The translations under genes were made by a program, and so were the position numbers. A stretch of 8,054 nucleotides of DNA from an uncultured Flavihumibacter sp. (GTDB lineage Bacteria > Bacteroidota > Bacteroidia > Chitinophagales > Chitinophagaceae): NCBI GenBank assembly GCA_946481605.1, contig CAMLPA010000134.1:1-8054 (forward strand), read 5' to 3'. Positions 1-6,091 of the stretch are shown here, piece by piece; the stretch's first letter is position 1; each line of letters starts with the position of its first letter. The notes below the pieces were generated by a model. That model saw only the letters and a list, made by a program, of their open reading frames with translations. It was not told the origin of the DNA and did not search any database.

Positions 1-323
1 AATCTATTGTACACACCGGTAATGGTAAGTTTATCTTAAAGCCGGTGATCAGAACAATTTTTGAATCAGTGGGCGGTTCGGTGAAAGGTGTGGTATTGCC
101 CGATTCTGTGAAAGCAGCATTGTTGCTGATGAATGGAAACGACACCATCGCAAGTTCCTTCACCGGAAGTAATGGCGGGTATCTTATGAAAGGACTTCCT
201 TCCGGGAATTACTGGTTGAATGTAAGGCCGCTTCATCCTGATTTTGATACTACCGTAGTGAATAATATTGTGGTGAATGCAGGAAGTGTGACCTGGGTGG
301 ATACGGTGCGGTTGAAGAAATAA
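1..323 (+). CDS. DUF4382 domain protein, C-terminal end (partial)
   Basis: The 5' part lies outside the window. The frame is open from base 3, so the true gene begins upstream and the GTG at 45 is not its start; the stop is TAA at 321-323. The visible translation opens with HTGNGKFILKPVIRT, which resembles the end of the DUF4382 domain of Bacteroidota secreted or lipid-anchored proteins. After it comes a compact beta-rich segment (GSVKGVV, then GGYLMKGLPSGNYWLNV) typical of the carboxypeptidase-regulatory-like, transthyretin-like fold that often follows DUF4382. The segment probably sits outside the inner membrane, but the signal peptide or lipobox that would show this is not in view. The biochemical function of DUF4382 proteins is unknown. 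The family call comes from recognising these motifs, not from a search. Confidence 0.75.
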   Translation, partial: SIVHTGNGKFILKPVIRTIFESVGGSVKGVVLPDSVKAALLLMNGNDTIASSFTGSNGGYLMKGLPSGNYWLNVRPLHPDFDTTVVNNIVVNAGSVTWVDTVRLKK

Positions 324-337
324 GTGTTTTGAATTTT

Positions 338-391
338 CACGCAAAGTGCGCAACAGACTGCTTCGTGCCTCGCAGTAGCGGGGACGCAAAG
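338..391. repeat. CGCAAAG-type intergenic repeat
   Basis: Just after the DUF4382 stop, the octamer ACGCAAAG occurs twice in direct orientation (339-346 and 384-391). Between the copies are small inverted repeats, CGCA-aag-TGCG at 340-350 and ACTGC/GCAGT at 357-376. Similar CGCAAAG-rich stretches are, from general knowledge, common between genes in Bacteroidota genomes, and a related octamer repeat lies at 7781-7936. No open reading frame here is believable. Whether it is a mobile repeat, a REP-like element or simply a transcribed spacer cannot be decided from one copy. Confidence 0.5.
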
Positions 392-456
392 AGAGGTTTA
401 GTTAAACAGCGTTTGATTGATTTGTAAGTTTACTTTGTATAGTTCAATTCCCAATG

Positions 457-497
457 AAACAAACAAGGCATATCAAAACGATATGCCTTGTTTGTTT
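457..497. terminator. Bidirectional hairpin terminator between DUF4382 gene and kdsA
   Basis: A perfect 18-bp inverted repeat (arms 457-474 and 480-497) encloses a 5-nt loop, AAAAC. Each arm has a short GC-containing core (AAGGC/GCCTT) and an outer A/T-rich end, so transcripts in either direction end in a U-rich tract. It lies 18 bp beyond the kdsA stop and about 130 bp beyond the DUF4382 stop. Those two genes converge, so one structure can serve both. Confidence 0.85.
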
Positions 498-515
498 ATA
501 AATTAAACTGTGTAT

Positions 516-1334
516 TTACACTACAGCTTTTCTTAACCTCGTTAGTTCTTTCAGTAACCCTTCCAGTTTATCGAGTTGCAACATATTTGCGCCATCACTT
601 TTGGCTTCGGCGGGATTAGGGTGCGTTTCAATGAATAAGCCATCCGCTCCTGCGGCGATGGCCGCTTTGGCGATGGTGCCGATCATGCTTGGGTTACCGC
701 CGGTTACGCCGCTGGTTTGATTGGGCTGTTGCAGCGAATGGGTACAGTCCATTACAACGGGGACATCAAAAGCACGCATCACAGGGATGTTCCTGTAATC
801 CACTACCAGATCCTGGTAGCCGAAGGTGGTCCCTCTTTCGGTGAGCATGATTTTTTCGTTCCCGGCTTTCCTGATTTTTTCCACTGCGAACTGCATGGAG
901 GCGCCACTCAGGAACTGTCCTTTTTTTACGTTCACCACTTTGCCGGTTTCGGCGGCAGCGATCAGCAGGTCCGTTTGGCGGCAAAGGAAGGCTGGTATCT
1001 GTAAAATATCAGCATATTCAGCGGCCATGGCGGCTTCGGGAGCGGAATGAATATCGGTGGTGGTGGGGAGTTTGTAGTACGCTCCGGTTTTTTTTAAGAG
1101 AGAAAGCCCGGTGTCGTCGCCCAGTCCGGTAAAGGAGCTGGCGCTGGTACGGTTGGCTTTTCTGTAAGAAGACTTAAAAATATAAGGGATGCCGAGTGAG
1201 CGGCATATTTCACTTACTTTCCCGGCTACATCCATCAGCAACTGCTCACTTTCTATCACACACGGGCCGGCAATAAGGAAGAACTGGGTAGGATCGTATT
1301 CCTGCCCTTTGAACAATGATTTCAGGTATTCCAT
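516..1334 (-). CDS. kdsA: 3-deoxy-D-manno-octulosonate 8-phosphate synthase (KDO8P synthase), metal-dependent type
   Basis: This cytosolic enzyme condenses phosphoenolpyruvate with arabinose 5-phosphate to give KDO 8-phosphate, the precursor of the KDO sugar that links lipid A to the LPS core. The 272-residue product has the family's usual length and motifs: IAGPCVIES (21-29), KSSYRKANRTS (54-64), QIPAFLCRQTDLL (112-124), NVKKGQF (135-141) and TERGTTFGYQDLVVD (165-179). The predicted metal ligands of the Aquifex-type class are all present: C25, H199 (DCTHSLQ), E236 (FIETHP) and D247 (KSDG). Cys rather than Asn at position 25 marks the metal-dependent class. The ATG at 1334 gives a start 20 residues ahead of the first core strand. 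The gene stands alone, converges with the DUF4382 gene and diverges from the threonine dehydrogenase gene. An 8-A run on the coding strand (1088-1095) encodes L-K-K and leaves the frame intact. Confidence 0.96.
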   Translation of the reverse strand: MEYLKSLFKGQEYDPTQFFLIAGPCVIESEQLLMDVAGKVSEICRSLGIPYIFKSSYRKANRTSASSFTGLGDDTGLSLLKKTGAYYKLPTTTDIHSAPEAAMAAEYADILQIPAFLCRQTDLLIAAAETGKVVNVKKGQFLSGASMQFAVEKIRKAGNEKIMLTERGTTFGYQDLVVDYRNIPVMRAFDVPVVMDCTHSLQQPNQTSGVTGGNPSMIGTIAKAAIAAGADGLFIETHPNPAEAKSDGANMLQLDKLEGLLKELTRLRKAVV

Positions 1335-1371
1335 GCGGCAAAGTTAAAAGATTACGTGCAAACCGTTGCGC

Positions 1372-1400
1372 CATTTGTACATTCCGTAAACGGACAAATG
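1372..1400. promoter_or_regulatory. Nested palindrome in the kdsA/threonine dehydrogenase divergent region
   Basis: A perfect palindrome TCCGTAAACGGA (1383-1394) is enclosed by outer arms CATTTG (1372-1377) and CAAATG (1395-1400). The outer arms are offset by a 5-nt insertion on the left side. It lies upstream of the + strand -7 candidate at 1411-1418, where an operator or activator site could act on either divergent gene. No known regulator motif is recognised, so the regulatory role is inferred from symmetry and position only. Confidence 0.35.
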
Positions 1401-1410
1401 AAAGTTTTAT

Positions 1411-1418
1411 TAGGTTTG
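1411..1418 (+). promoter_or_regulatory. Bacteroidota-type -7 element for the threonine dehydrogenase gene
   Basis: TAGGTTTG matches the TAnnTTTG -7 consensus used by the primary sigma factor of Bacteroidota. It ends 21 bp before the ATG at 1440, which would leave a short leader. No clear -33 TTG at the expected spacing is visible, so the call rests on one short motif and its position. Confidence 0.4.
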
Positions 1419-1439
1419 TGCACCCAAAAAATCAAATGA

Positions 1440-2384
1440 ATGGTAAGAGAAAAAATATTGGTAATAGGCGCTTGCGGACAGATAGGCGTTGAACTTACAC
1501 TGGCCCTGCGAAAAGTATATGGCGGTTCAAACGTGATTGCGTCCGACCTTCGGGAGGAAAACGAGTTGCTGCGCGGCTCCGGTCCCTATGTTCAGTTGGA
1601 TGCCATGAACAAAGAGATGCTGCATGTTTTGGTGATCCGCCACAACATCACGCAGGTTTACCTGCTGGCAGCCATCCTTTCCGCAACGGGCGAGAAGAAC
1701 CCCAACCTGGCCTGGTCGCTGAACATGCAGAGCCTGCTCAATCTGCTGGACATCGCAAAGGAGGAAAAACTCCACAAAGTGTACTGGCCCAGCAGCATCG
1801 CGGTATTCGGTCCCACTTCCCCTAAAAAAATGTGTCCCCAGCAAACGGTGATCGAACCCACCACGGTGTATGGGATCAGTAAATATGCGGGAGAGTTCTG
1901 GTGCAATTATTATTTCCAGCGGTACGGCGTTGATGTGCGTAGCCTGCGTTATCCCGGACTTATCAGTTACAAATCAGCACCGGGCGGTGGTACCACGGAT
2001 TATGCGGTCGAAATTTTCCATGAAGCGCTGGAGGAAAATAAATACGAATGTTTCCTGAAGGATGATACCTATCTTCCTATGATGTACATGCCGGATGCTA
2101 TTCGCGCCACCATTGAACTGATGGAAGCGCCTGCGGATAAGATATCAGTGCGTACTTCTTATAACCTGGCCTCCATGAGTTTTTCTCCGGCAGAGATTGG
2201 CGCGGAGATTAAAAAGCATATTCCGGAATTTGAAATCAGTTACAAGCCCGATTACCGCCAGCAGATTGCTGACAGTTGGCCGCAAAGTATTGATGATGCC
2301 GTAGCCCGGAAAGACTGGGGATGGAACTATGAATTCAACCTCGGAAAGATGACGGAAGATATGCTGAAAAACCTGAAGCCCTAG
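1440..2384 (+). CDS. SDR-type L-threonine 3-dehydrogenase (NAD-dependent epimerase/dehydratase family)
   Basis: The 314-residue product is an extended short-chain dehydrogenase. The N-terminal NAD-binding loop reads VIGACGQIG (8-16), and D36 after the second strand suggests NAD rather than NADP. The catalytic set is Ser118/119 in PSSIAVFG, Tyr144 and Lys148 in VYGISK. LRYPGLIS (169-176) and PGGGTTDYAVEIF (181-193) are characteristic of the short-chain L-threonine dehydrogenases. These oxidise L-threonine to 2-amino-3-ketobutyrate, which a separate ligase (Kbl) splits to glycine and acetyl-CoA; no kbl is in this window. The family differs from the zinc-dependent Tdh of E. coli, so no symbol is assigned. 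An overlapping ATG at 1436 is in another frame. A related sugar-nucleotide epimerase activity is less likely given the GGGTTDYA motif. The gene's last four bases overlap the end of the acylphosphatase gene. Confidence 0.88.
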   Translation: MVREKILVIGACGQIGVELTLALRKVYGGSNVIASDLREENELLRGSGPYVQLDAMNKEMLHVLVIRHNITQVYLLAAILSATGEKNPNLAWSLNMQSLLNLLDIAKEEKLHKVYWPSSIAVFGPTSPKKMCPQQTVIEPTTVYGISKYAGEFWCNYYFQRYGVDVRSLRYPGLISYKSAPGGGTTDYAVEIFHEALEENKYECFLKDDTYLPMMYMPDAIRATIELMEAPADKISVRTSYNLASMSFSPAEIGAEIKKHIPEFEISYKPDYRQQIADSWPQSIDDAVARKDWGWNYEFNLGKMTEDMLKNLKP

Positions 2385-2656
2385 CGGATGGTCCTGAAGT
2401 CTTCGAACCAGGTGTAAGGGATCGGGCGGGATTCCACGTGTGTAACGATGGCGTTCTCCGATCCCTCCCAGCACCAGTCCTTGAAGGCGATCAGTTGCTC
2501 GGTGCTGCCGGTGGCGATCAGTAAAACGGTACCATCCGGCATGTTGCGGGCGGTTCCGGTAAGGCCCAGTTCCCTGGCTTTTTCGTTTGCTGTTGCCCGG
2601 TAGAAAACACCCTGCACCTTTCCACGCACAATTATCTCGATTGTTTCTGCTGCCAT
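2381..2656 (-). CDS. acyP: Acylphosphatase
   Basis: This small cytosolic enzyme hydrolyses carboxyl-phosphate bonds such as those of acetyl phosphate or 1,3-bisphosphoglycerate; its physiological substrate is generally uncertain. At 91 residues it is full length. It carries the signature GKVQGVFYRATANEKA (12-27), with catalytic Arg20, and GTARNMPDGTV (34-44), with catalytic Asn38. The ATG at 2656 lies 3 bp after the stop of the Rrf2 regulator gene, so the two are almost surely cotranscribed. The TAG stop is the complement of the CTAG that also ends the opposing dehydrogenase gene. No terminator hairpin is seen after the gene, and transcripts from the two sides probably run into each other. 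Confidence 0.95.
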   Translation of the reverse strand: MAAETIEIIVRGKVQGVFYRATANEKARELGLTGTARNMPDGTVLLIATGSTEQLIAFKDWCWEGSENAIVTHVESRPIPYTWFEDFRTIR

Positions 2657-2659
2657 ACT

Positions 2660-3070
2660 TTAAAGTTTACCTATATCTGCCACTGTTCTCTTTTCCAGTA
2701 TTCTTAGGGTCGCGTCGCGAACGCTTACCATTACATCATGGAGTCCACACGATTTTTCGTCACAGTTTTTACATCGTTCGTAAAAGTTCAGACTCACACA
2801 GGGGAGGAGTGCGATGGGCCCGTCCAATAAACGCATCACTTCTGCAAGTTGGATGTTTTTGGGCGATTTCTTAAAATAATAACCGCCGCCTTTTCCTTTT
2901 TTGCTGTCCAGTATGTCAGCCTTTTTCATTTCCAGGAGAATGTTCTCCAGGAACTTGAGCGGGATTTTCTTTTTCTTCGAAATCTCTGCGATCAGAACCG
3001 GTTCGTCTGATTGTTTCTGTGCCAAATACATCAATGCCTGGAAGGCGTATTGCGTTTTCTTGCTGATCAT
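2660..3070 (-). CDS. Rrf2 family transcriptional regulator with a four-cysteine cluster
   Basis: This is a 136-residue DNA-binding regulator of the Rrf2 family, which includes IscR, NsrR and CymR. The N-terminal MISKKTQYAFQALMYLA is the usual family opening, the winged helix-turn-helix covers about residues 26-53, and KGKGGGYYF (58-66) forms the wing. The dimer helix region holds cysteines 91, 100, 103 and 108. This approximates the three-cysteine [Fe-S] ligand pattern of IscR and NsrR with one extra, so iron-sulfur, redox or nitric-oxide sensing is possible but unproven; the spacing is not exactly that of IscR. The upstream direct repeat at 3089-3109 suggests autoregulation. Acylphosphatase is cotranscribed; there are no isc or suf genes in view. 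Confidence 0.9.
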   Translation of the reverse strand: MISKKTQYAFQALMYLAQKQSDEPVLIAEISKKKKIPLKFLENILLEMKKADILDSKKGKGGGYYFKKSPKNIQLAEVMRLLDGPIALLPCVSLNFYERCKNCDEKSCGLHDVMVSVRDATLRILEKRTVADIGKL

Positions 3071-3088
3071 ACGGAGGGCCTTTGAAAT

Positions 3089-3109
3089 AAATATACTACA
3101 AATATACTA
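3089..3109 (-). promoter_or_regulatory. Promoter and candidate operator of the Rrf2-acylphosphatase operon
   Basis: The decamer AAATATACTA (+ strand) occurs twice, at 3089-3098 and 3100-3109, one base apart. This gives an 11-bp period, so both copies face the same side of the helix. On the - strand the same bases contain TATATTTG (3106 to 3099), a match to the TAnnTTTG -7 element, 28 bp before the Rrf2 ATG. A regulator bound to these repeats would cover the promoter, which fits autorepression by the Rrf2 protein. That last step is inference. No clear -33 element was found. Confidence 0.5.
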
Positions 3110-3128
3110 GGAAAGTAGGGAATGGAAC

Positions 3129-3770
3129 TCAGATCAGTTTGTGCTCGTAAGCATATTTGATGAGCCCGAGTACACTGTTGGTGGATGTTTTCCTGAAGAT
3201 GTTCTTCCGGTGTGTTTCCACGGTTCTTTCGCTGATGAAAAGGGCATCGGCGATCTGTTTGTTGTTGAACTCTTTTTCAATCAGGGCAATGATCTCAATT
3301 TCCCTGGCCGTCAGGTGCACTTCGGCGTTTTCTTTCTGGATCAGGCTTGCCTTACCCATTTCGGCCATGACCTCCTCGCTGAAATAAAGGCCGCCCGCCG
3401 CGATTTTGTCGATGGCATGGAGCAGTTCGGATTTGCCGATGTTCTTCAATACATAACCGGCAATGTCCGCATCGGAAATCATCTGGTTCACCAGTTGGCC
3501 CTCGCCGCTCATCGAAAGTGCGAGTATGCGTATATGCGGGTATTGCTTCCGGATGGTGGCCGCCAGTTCTCTGCCGTTCATTTCGGGCATCATCACGTCG
3601 GTTAACAGTACATCTACGGGGATATTCCTGAGTTGGTCGAGCAGGAAACGTGCGCTGGTGGTGGTAATCTCCACACTGTACCGGGGTTGTCCCTCTAAAA
3701 GAGAAATCAACCCATCGATTACGATCTGGTGGTCATCTACTACCGCGAGCCTGATTTTGTCCTGCGCCAT
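3129..3770 (-). CDS. NarL/FixJ-type response regulator (REC-LuxR HTH)
   Basis: The 213-residue product is a two-component response regulator that binds DNA when phosphorylated. The receiver domain (about 6-125) has the acidic pair D12-D13, the phosphoacceptor D58 in LLTDVMMPEMNG, the switch serine S86 and the conserved K109. The C-terminal LuxR-type helix-turn-helix (about 151-213) includes LTAREIEIIALI and ISERTVETHRKNIFRKT, the recognition-helix region. No histidine kinase gene is adjacent, so its partner and signal are unknown. The ATG at 3770 is 19 bp beyond the dapB stop, and no terminator or promoter is evident between them, so it probably belongs to the end of the par-dapB transcript. 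The Rrf2 promoter lies just downstream. Confidence 0.93.
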   Translation of the reverse strand: MAQDKIRLAVVDDHQIVIDGLISLLEGQPRYSVEITTTSARFLLDQLRNIPVDVLLTDVMMPEMNGRELAATIRKQYPHIRILALSMSGEGQLVNQMISDADIAGYVLKNIGKSELLHAIDKIAAGGLYFSEEVMAEMGKASLIQKENAEVHLTAREIEIIALIEKEFNNKQIADALFISERTVETHRKNIFRKTSTNSVLGLIKYAYEHKLI

Positions 3771-3789
3771 GCGCCGAAGGTATTGATTT

Positions 3790-4506
3790 TTAAAGGCCCA
3801 ATACTTCTTTCATGCTGAAAATTCCTTTCTTCCCGGCAATGTATTCCGCTGCCAGCACTGCGCCGGAAGCGAACCCGGTGCGGTTGTGCGCGGTATGAAT
3901 GATCTCAATGTCATCGATGGGAGAGGAGTATTTTATTTTGTGGGTACCCGGCGCCGGATCGATTCTTTCGGAAAGGATGCTGAGTTCGGCGGGGTTTTCG
4001 GTAGTATCGTTTACCCATGACTGTTTCCTGCCGATTTTCTCCATCACCTGTTCGGCCAGCGTGATGGCTGTGCCGCTTGGTGCATCCAGCTTCTGGGTAT
4101 GGTGAATTTCCACCATGCTCACGTCATAATCAGCGTGCGGCGCCATGAGTTCGGCGAGTTTGCGGTTCAGTTCGAAGAAGATGTTCACGCCAATGCTGAA
4201 ATTGCTGGCGTATAACAATGTGCCGTTTTTCTCCTTTACCAAGGCCGTTACTTCATCGTATTTGTTCAGCCATCCGGTGGAACCGCATACGAGTGGCACG
4301 CCCGCTTCAATACAGCGGATCACATTATCGTAGGCGCTTTCAGGCCCCGTAAACTCGATCGCCACATCGGCTTGCTGAATATTTGTTATGGTATTGTCTT
4401 CCAGGTTATCGATACTGATTTTCAGTACGATCTCGTGGCCTTTTGCCACAGCAATCTTTTCAATGGCCTGGCCCATTTTGCCGTATCCTATTAGCGCTAT
4501 TTTCAT
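3790..4506 (-). CDS. dapB: 4-hydroxy-tetrahydrodipicolinate reductase
   Basis: This enzyme reduces 4-hydroxy-tetrahydrodipicolinate with NAD(P)H to tetrahydrodipicolinate in the diaminopimelate/lysine pathway that feeds peptidoglycan. Evidence in the 238-residue product: the nucleotide-binding GYGKMG (7-12), EFTGPES (51-57), CGSTGW (74-79), SNFSIGVN (101-108) and the catalytic segment EIHHTQKLDAPSGTA (133-147). H135 and K139 of that segment align with E. coli His159 and Lys163. The protein is about 35 residues shorter than the E. coli enzyme, as is usual for Bacteroidota DapB. The start at 4506 sits directly on the first beta strand (MKIALIG). It follows the DUF5683 gene by 11 bp in the same operon. 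No other dap gene is in the window. Confidence 0.96.
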   Translation of the reverse strand: MKIALIGYGKMGQAIEKIAVAKGHEIVLKISIDNLEDNTITNIQQADVAIEFTGPESAYDNVIRCIEAGVPLVCGSTGWLNKYDEVTALVKEKNGTLLYASNFSIGVNIFFELNRKLAELMAPHADYDVSMVEIHHTQKLDAPSGTAITLAEQVMEKIGRKQSWVNDTTENPAELSILSERIDPAPGTHKIKYSSPIDDIEIIHTAHNRTGFASGAVLAAEYIAGKKGIFSMKEVLGL

Positions 4507-4517
4507 CGTGTTGTTTT

Positions 4518-5168
4518 CTAGCGCAGCGAAATTACGCTTTTAGAAGAGTTTTTCCCGATGTTCAATACAAAGCTTATGCCTGTGGTATTGGCCATGGGAC
4601 TGTAACCTGGTTTTATCTGGAAACTCAGGTCCTCGCTTACATCAAATGCTTTAAGGTGCGCGTCCACTGTAGCATCCACTACGTTCAGGCCCCAAAAGAG
4701 TAGGAAGAACAAAACGGAATAATCTATATACCGTCTGAATTCATCCCTGCCGTTCTTGATGGATTGTGCAGAGTAAATTTTCAATTCATCGGGTACGAGT
4801 ACGTCGTTGGAAGGGATGGTATCGGCCAGCAACCGGTATGCATCGCGGTAGAGTCGGTAGGTTTTGATGTTGTCGGTGAAAACATAAGCCGTGGTACCCA
4901 GCGCACCATAAACCAGCGGAAGTTTCCAGTAGCTGCGGTTATAAATCTGTCCCCAGCCGGGTAAAATAGCGGAACGGATCGTTGCTTTCCGCGGGATGAT
5001 CTCCCGTTTTTTCCGCGTTTTTATGGAGTCTTTTTCCGTAGCAACGGAATCGGTTTTCACCGGAACAATATTACCGTCTTCACGGATAATCAGGCTGGAA
5101 GAATCCTTATCCTGCGCGAAAATGCAGCAGGATAAGGCGGAGAAAAATAATATGAGAAAGTATTTCAT
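4518..5168 (-). CDS. DUF5683 membrane/envelope protein
   Basis: This 216-residue protein is of unknown function. It begins with a signal peptide (hydrophobic 3-17), with a likely cleavage after FA at 18; the ALSC at 11-14 is a weak lipobox alternative. A charged linker rich in Asp, Ser and Lys (20-60) precedes the DUF5683 hallmark PRKATIRSAILPGWGQIYN (59-77). Two hydrophobic segments follow, at about 82-98 and 149-165, and then a C-terminal region ending in FVLNIGK that looks beta-stranded. Its ATG shares one base with the parB stop (TGATG), which suggests coupled translation. From memory, DUF5683 genes often sit behind parAB in Bacteroidota, so a link to segregation, cell division or envelope is plausible but unproven. 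Confidence 0.85.
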   Translation of the reverse strand: MKYFLILFFSALSCCIFAQDKDSSSLIIREDGNIVPVKTDSVATEKDSIKTRKKREIIPRKATIRSAILPGWGQIYNRSYWKLPLVYGALGTTAYVFTDNIKTYRLYRDAYRLLADTIPSNDVLVPDELKIYSAQSIKNGRDEFRRYIDYSVLFFLLFWGLNVVDATVDAHLKAFDVSEDLSFQIKPGYSPMANTTGISFVLNIGKNSSKSVISLR

Positions 5169-6091
5169 CAGTTAACTGTAACATTCATTTGTTCCAGTAT
5201 CTTGTTCAACTCCTGGATGGAATAGTATTCGATGCTGATACTTCCATATCCTTTTTTGTTGTGCTGGAGTTTCACTTTAGTACTGAAATGCGATGCCAAG
5301 TTATCTTCAATTTTTTTGAAAGCGGGCGGTATTGTGGCTTTTGCGTTATTTTTAACAGCTTCAGGCTTGCCACCTTCCTTGTACATTTTGCGTACGAGGT
5401 CTTCGGTCTGGCGAACGGAAAGTCCTTTATTTTTCACTTCGCCATAGATGTAGAGTTGTTTGTCTACGGCATCTATGGAAATCAACGCGCGTGCGTGCCC
5501 CATAGAAAGGTCTGCGTTCCTGACGGCCACCTGGATATCTGGCGGCAATTTCAGGAGACGGATATAATTGGTTACCGTACTTCTTTCTTTGCCCATTCTT
5601 TCGGCCACCTGTTCCTGCGTGTAGGAGAGTTCGTCCATCATCCTTTTGTAAGAAAGTCCGATTTCCATGGCGTTCAGGTCTTCCCTTTGGAGGTTCTCCA
5701 GCAGGGCCAGTTCCAGCAGTTGCTGGTCGTTGGCCTGGCGGATGTAGGCGGGAATATCTTTCAGTCCGGCGATTTTGCTGGCGCGGTACCTTCTTTCACC
5801 CGAAATCAGGCGGTATTTCCCATCAGGGAGTTTGGATACCGTGATGGGTTGAATGATATCATGCATTTTGATAGAGTTCGCCAACTCGTTGAGGGCGGTC
5901 TCTTCAAAATCGTGGCGCGGGTTTTTGGGGTTGGTCTCGATCAGTTCTATCGGGATGCGGATGATGCCCGTAGCCGCGTCCACCACACTGCTTTTCAGGT
6001 TGCCGGTGGTGGTTTTCAGATCGGCGTCAATATTCTTCAGCAGGGAGCGTATCCCTTTACCCAGCGCTTCTTTCTTATTCGGAGTCGTCAT
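5168..6091 (-). CDS. parB: Chromosome partitioning protein ParB (Spo0J family)
   Basis: ParB is a CTP-dependent DNA clamp that loads at parS sites near the origin and spreads, giving ParA something to pull on and recruiting SMC. The 307-residue product shows an N-terminal ParA-stimulating stretch (ALGKGIRSLL, 9-18), the nuclease-like CTP-binding domain with NPRHDF (57-62), GERRYRA (98-104) and ENLQREDLNAMEI (132-144), and a helix-turn-helix around 157-183 (YTQEQVAERMGKERSTVTNY). A Lys/Pro-rich linker (about 238-260) and a C-terminal dimerisation segment follow. Its start overlaps the last 17 bp of parA, the usual coupling. No parS-like site was found in this window. Confidence 0.97.
   Translation of the reverse strand: MTTPNKKEALGKGIRSLLKNIDADLKTTTGNLKSSVVDAATGIIRIPIELIETNPKNPRHDFEETALNELANSIKMHDIIQPITVSKLPDGKYRLISGERRYRASKIAGLKDIPAYIRQANDQQLLELALLENLQREDLNAMEIGLSYKRMMDELSYTQEQVAERMGKERSTVTNYIRLLKLPPDIQVAVRNADLSMGHARALISIDAVDKQLYIYGEVKNKGLSVRQTEDLVRKMYKEGGKPEAVKNNAKATIPPAFKKIEDNLASHFSTKVKLQHNKKGYGSISIEYYSIQELNKILEQMNVTVN

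Noticed and set aside
45..323. A stand-alone 92-codon gene starting at GTG 45
   Set aside because: The frame stays open upstream to base 3 and encodes the conserved DUF4382 end, so this is the 3' part of a longer gene.
1088..1095. Eight-base homopolymer inside kdsA as a phase-variation tract
   Set aside because: The run encodes lysines in frame, is short for slipped-strand switching, and KdsA is a housekeeping enzyme usually essential in LPS-bearing bacteria. I see no reason to infer phase variation.
2432..2450. CACGTG-centred sequence resembling a parS site
   Set aside because: Only the central CACGTG matches; the flanks (GATTC and TGTAA) do not fit TGTTTCACGTGAAACA. It lies in the acylphosphatase coding sequence, where the bases are explained by the protein.
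3141..3605. A 154-codon + strand frame opposite the response regulator
   Set aside because: It lies wholly within the response regulator gene on the other strand and shows no domain.
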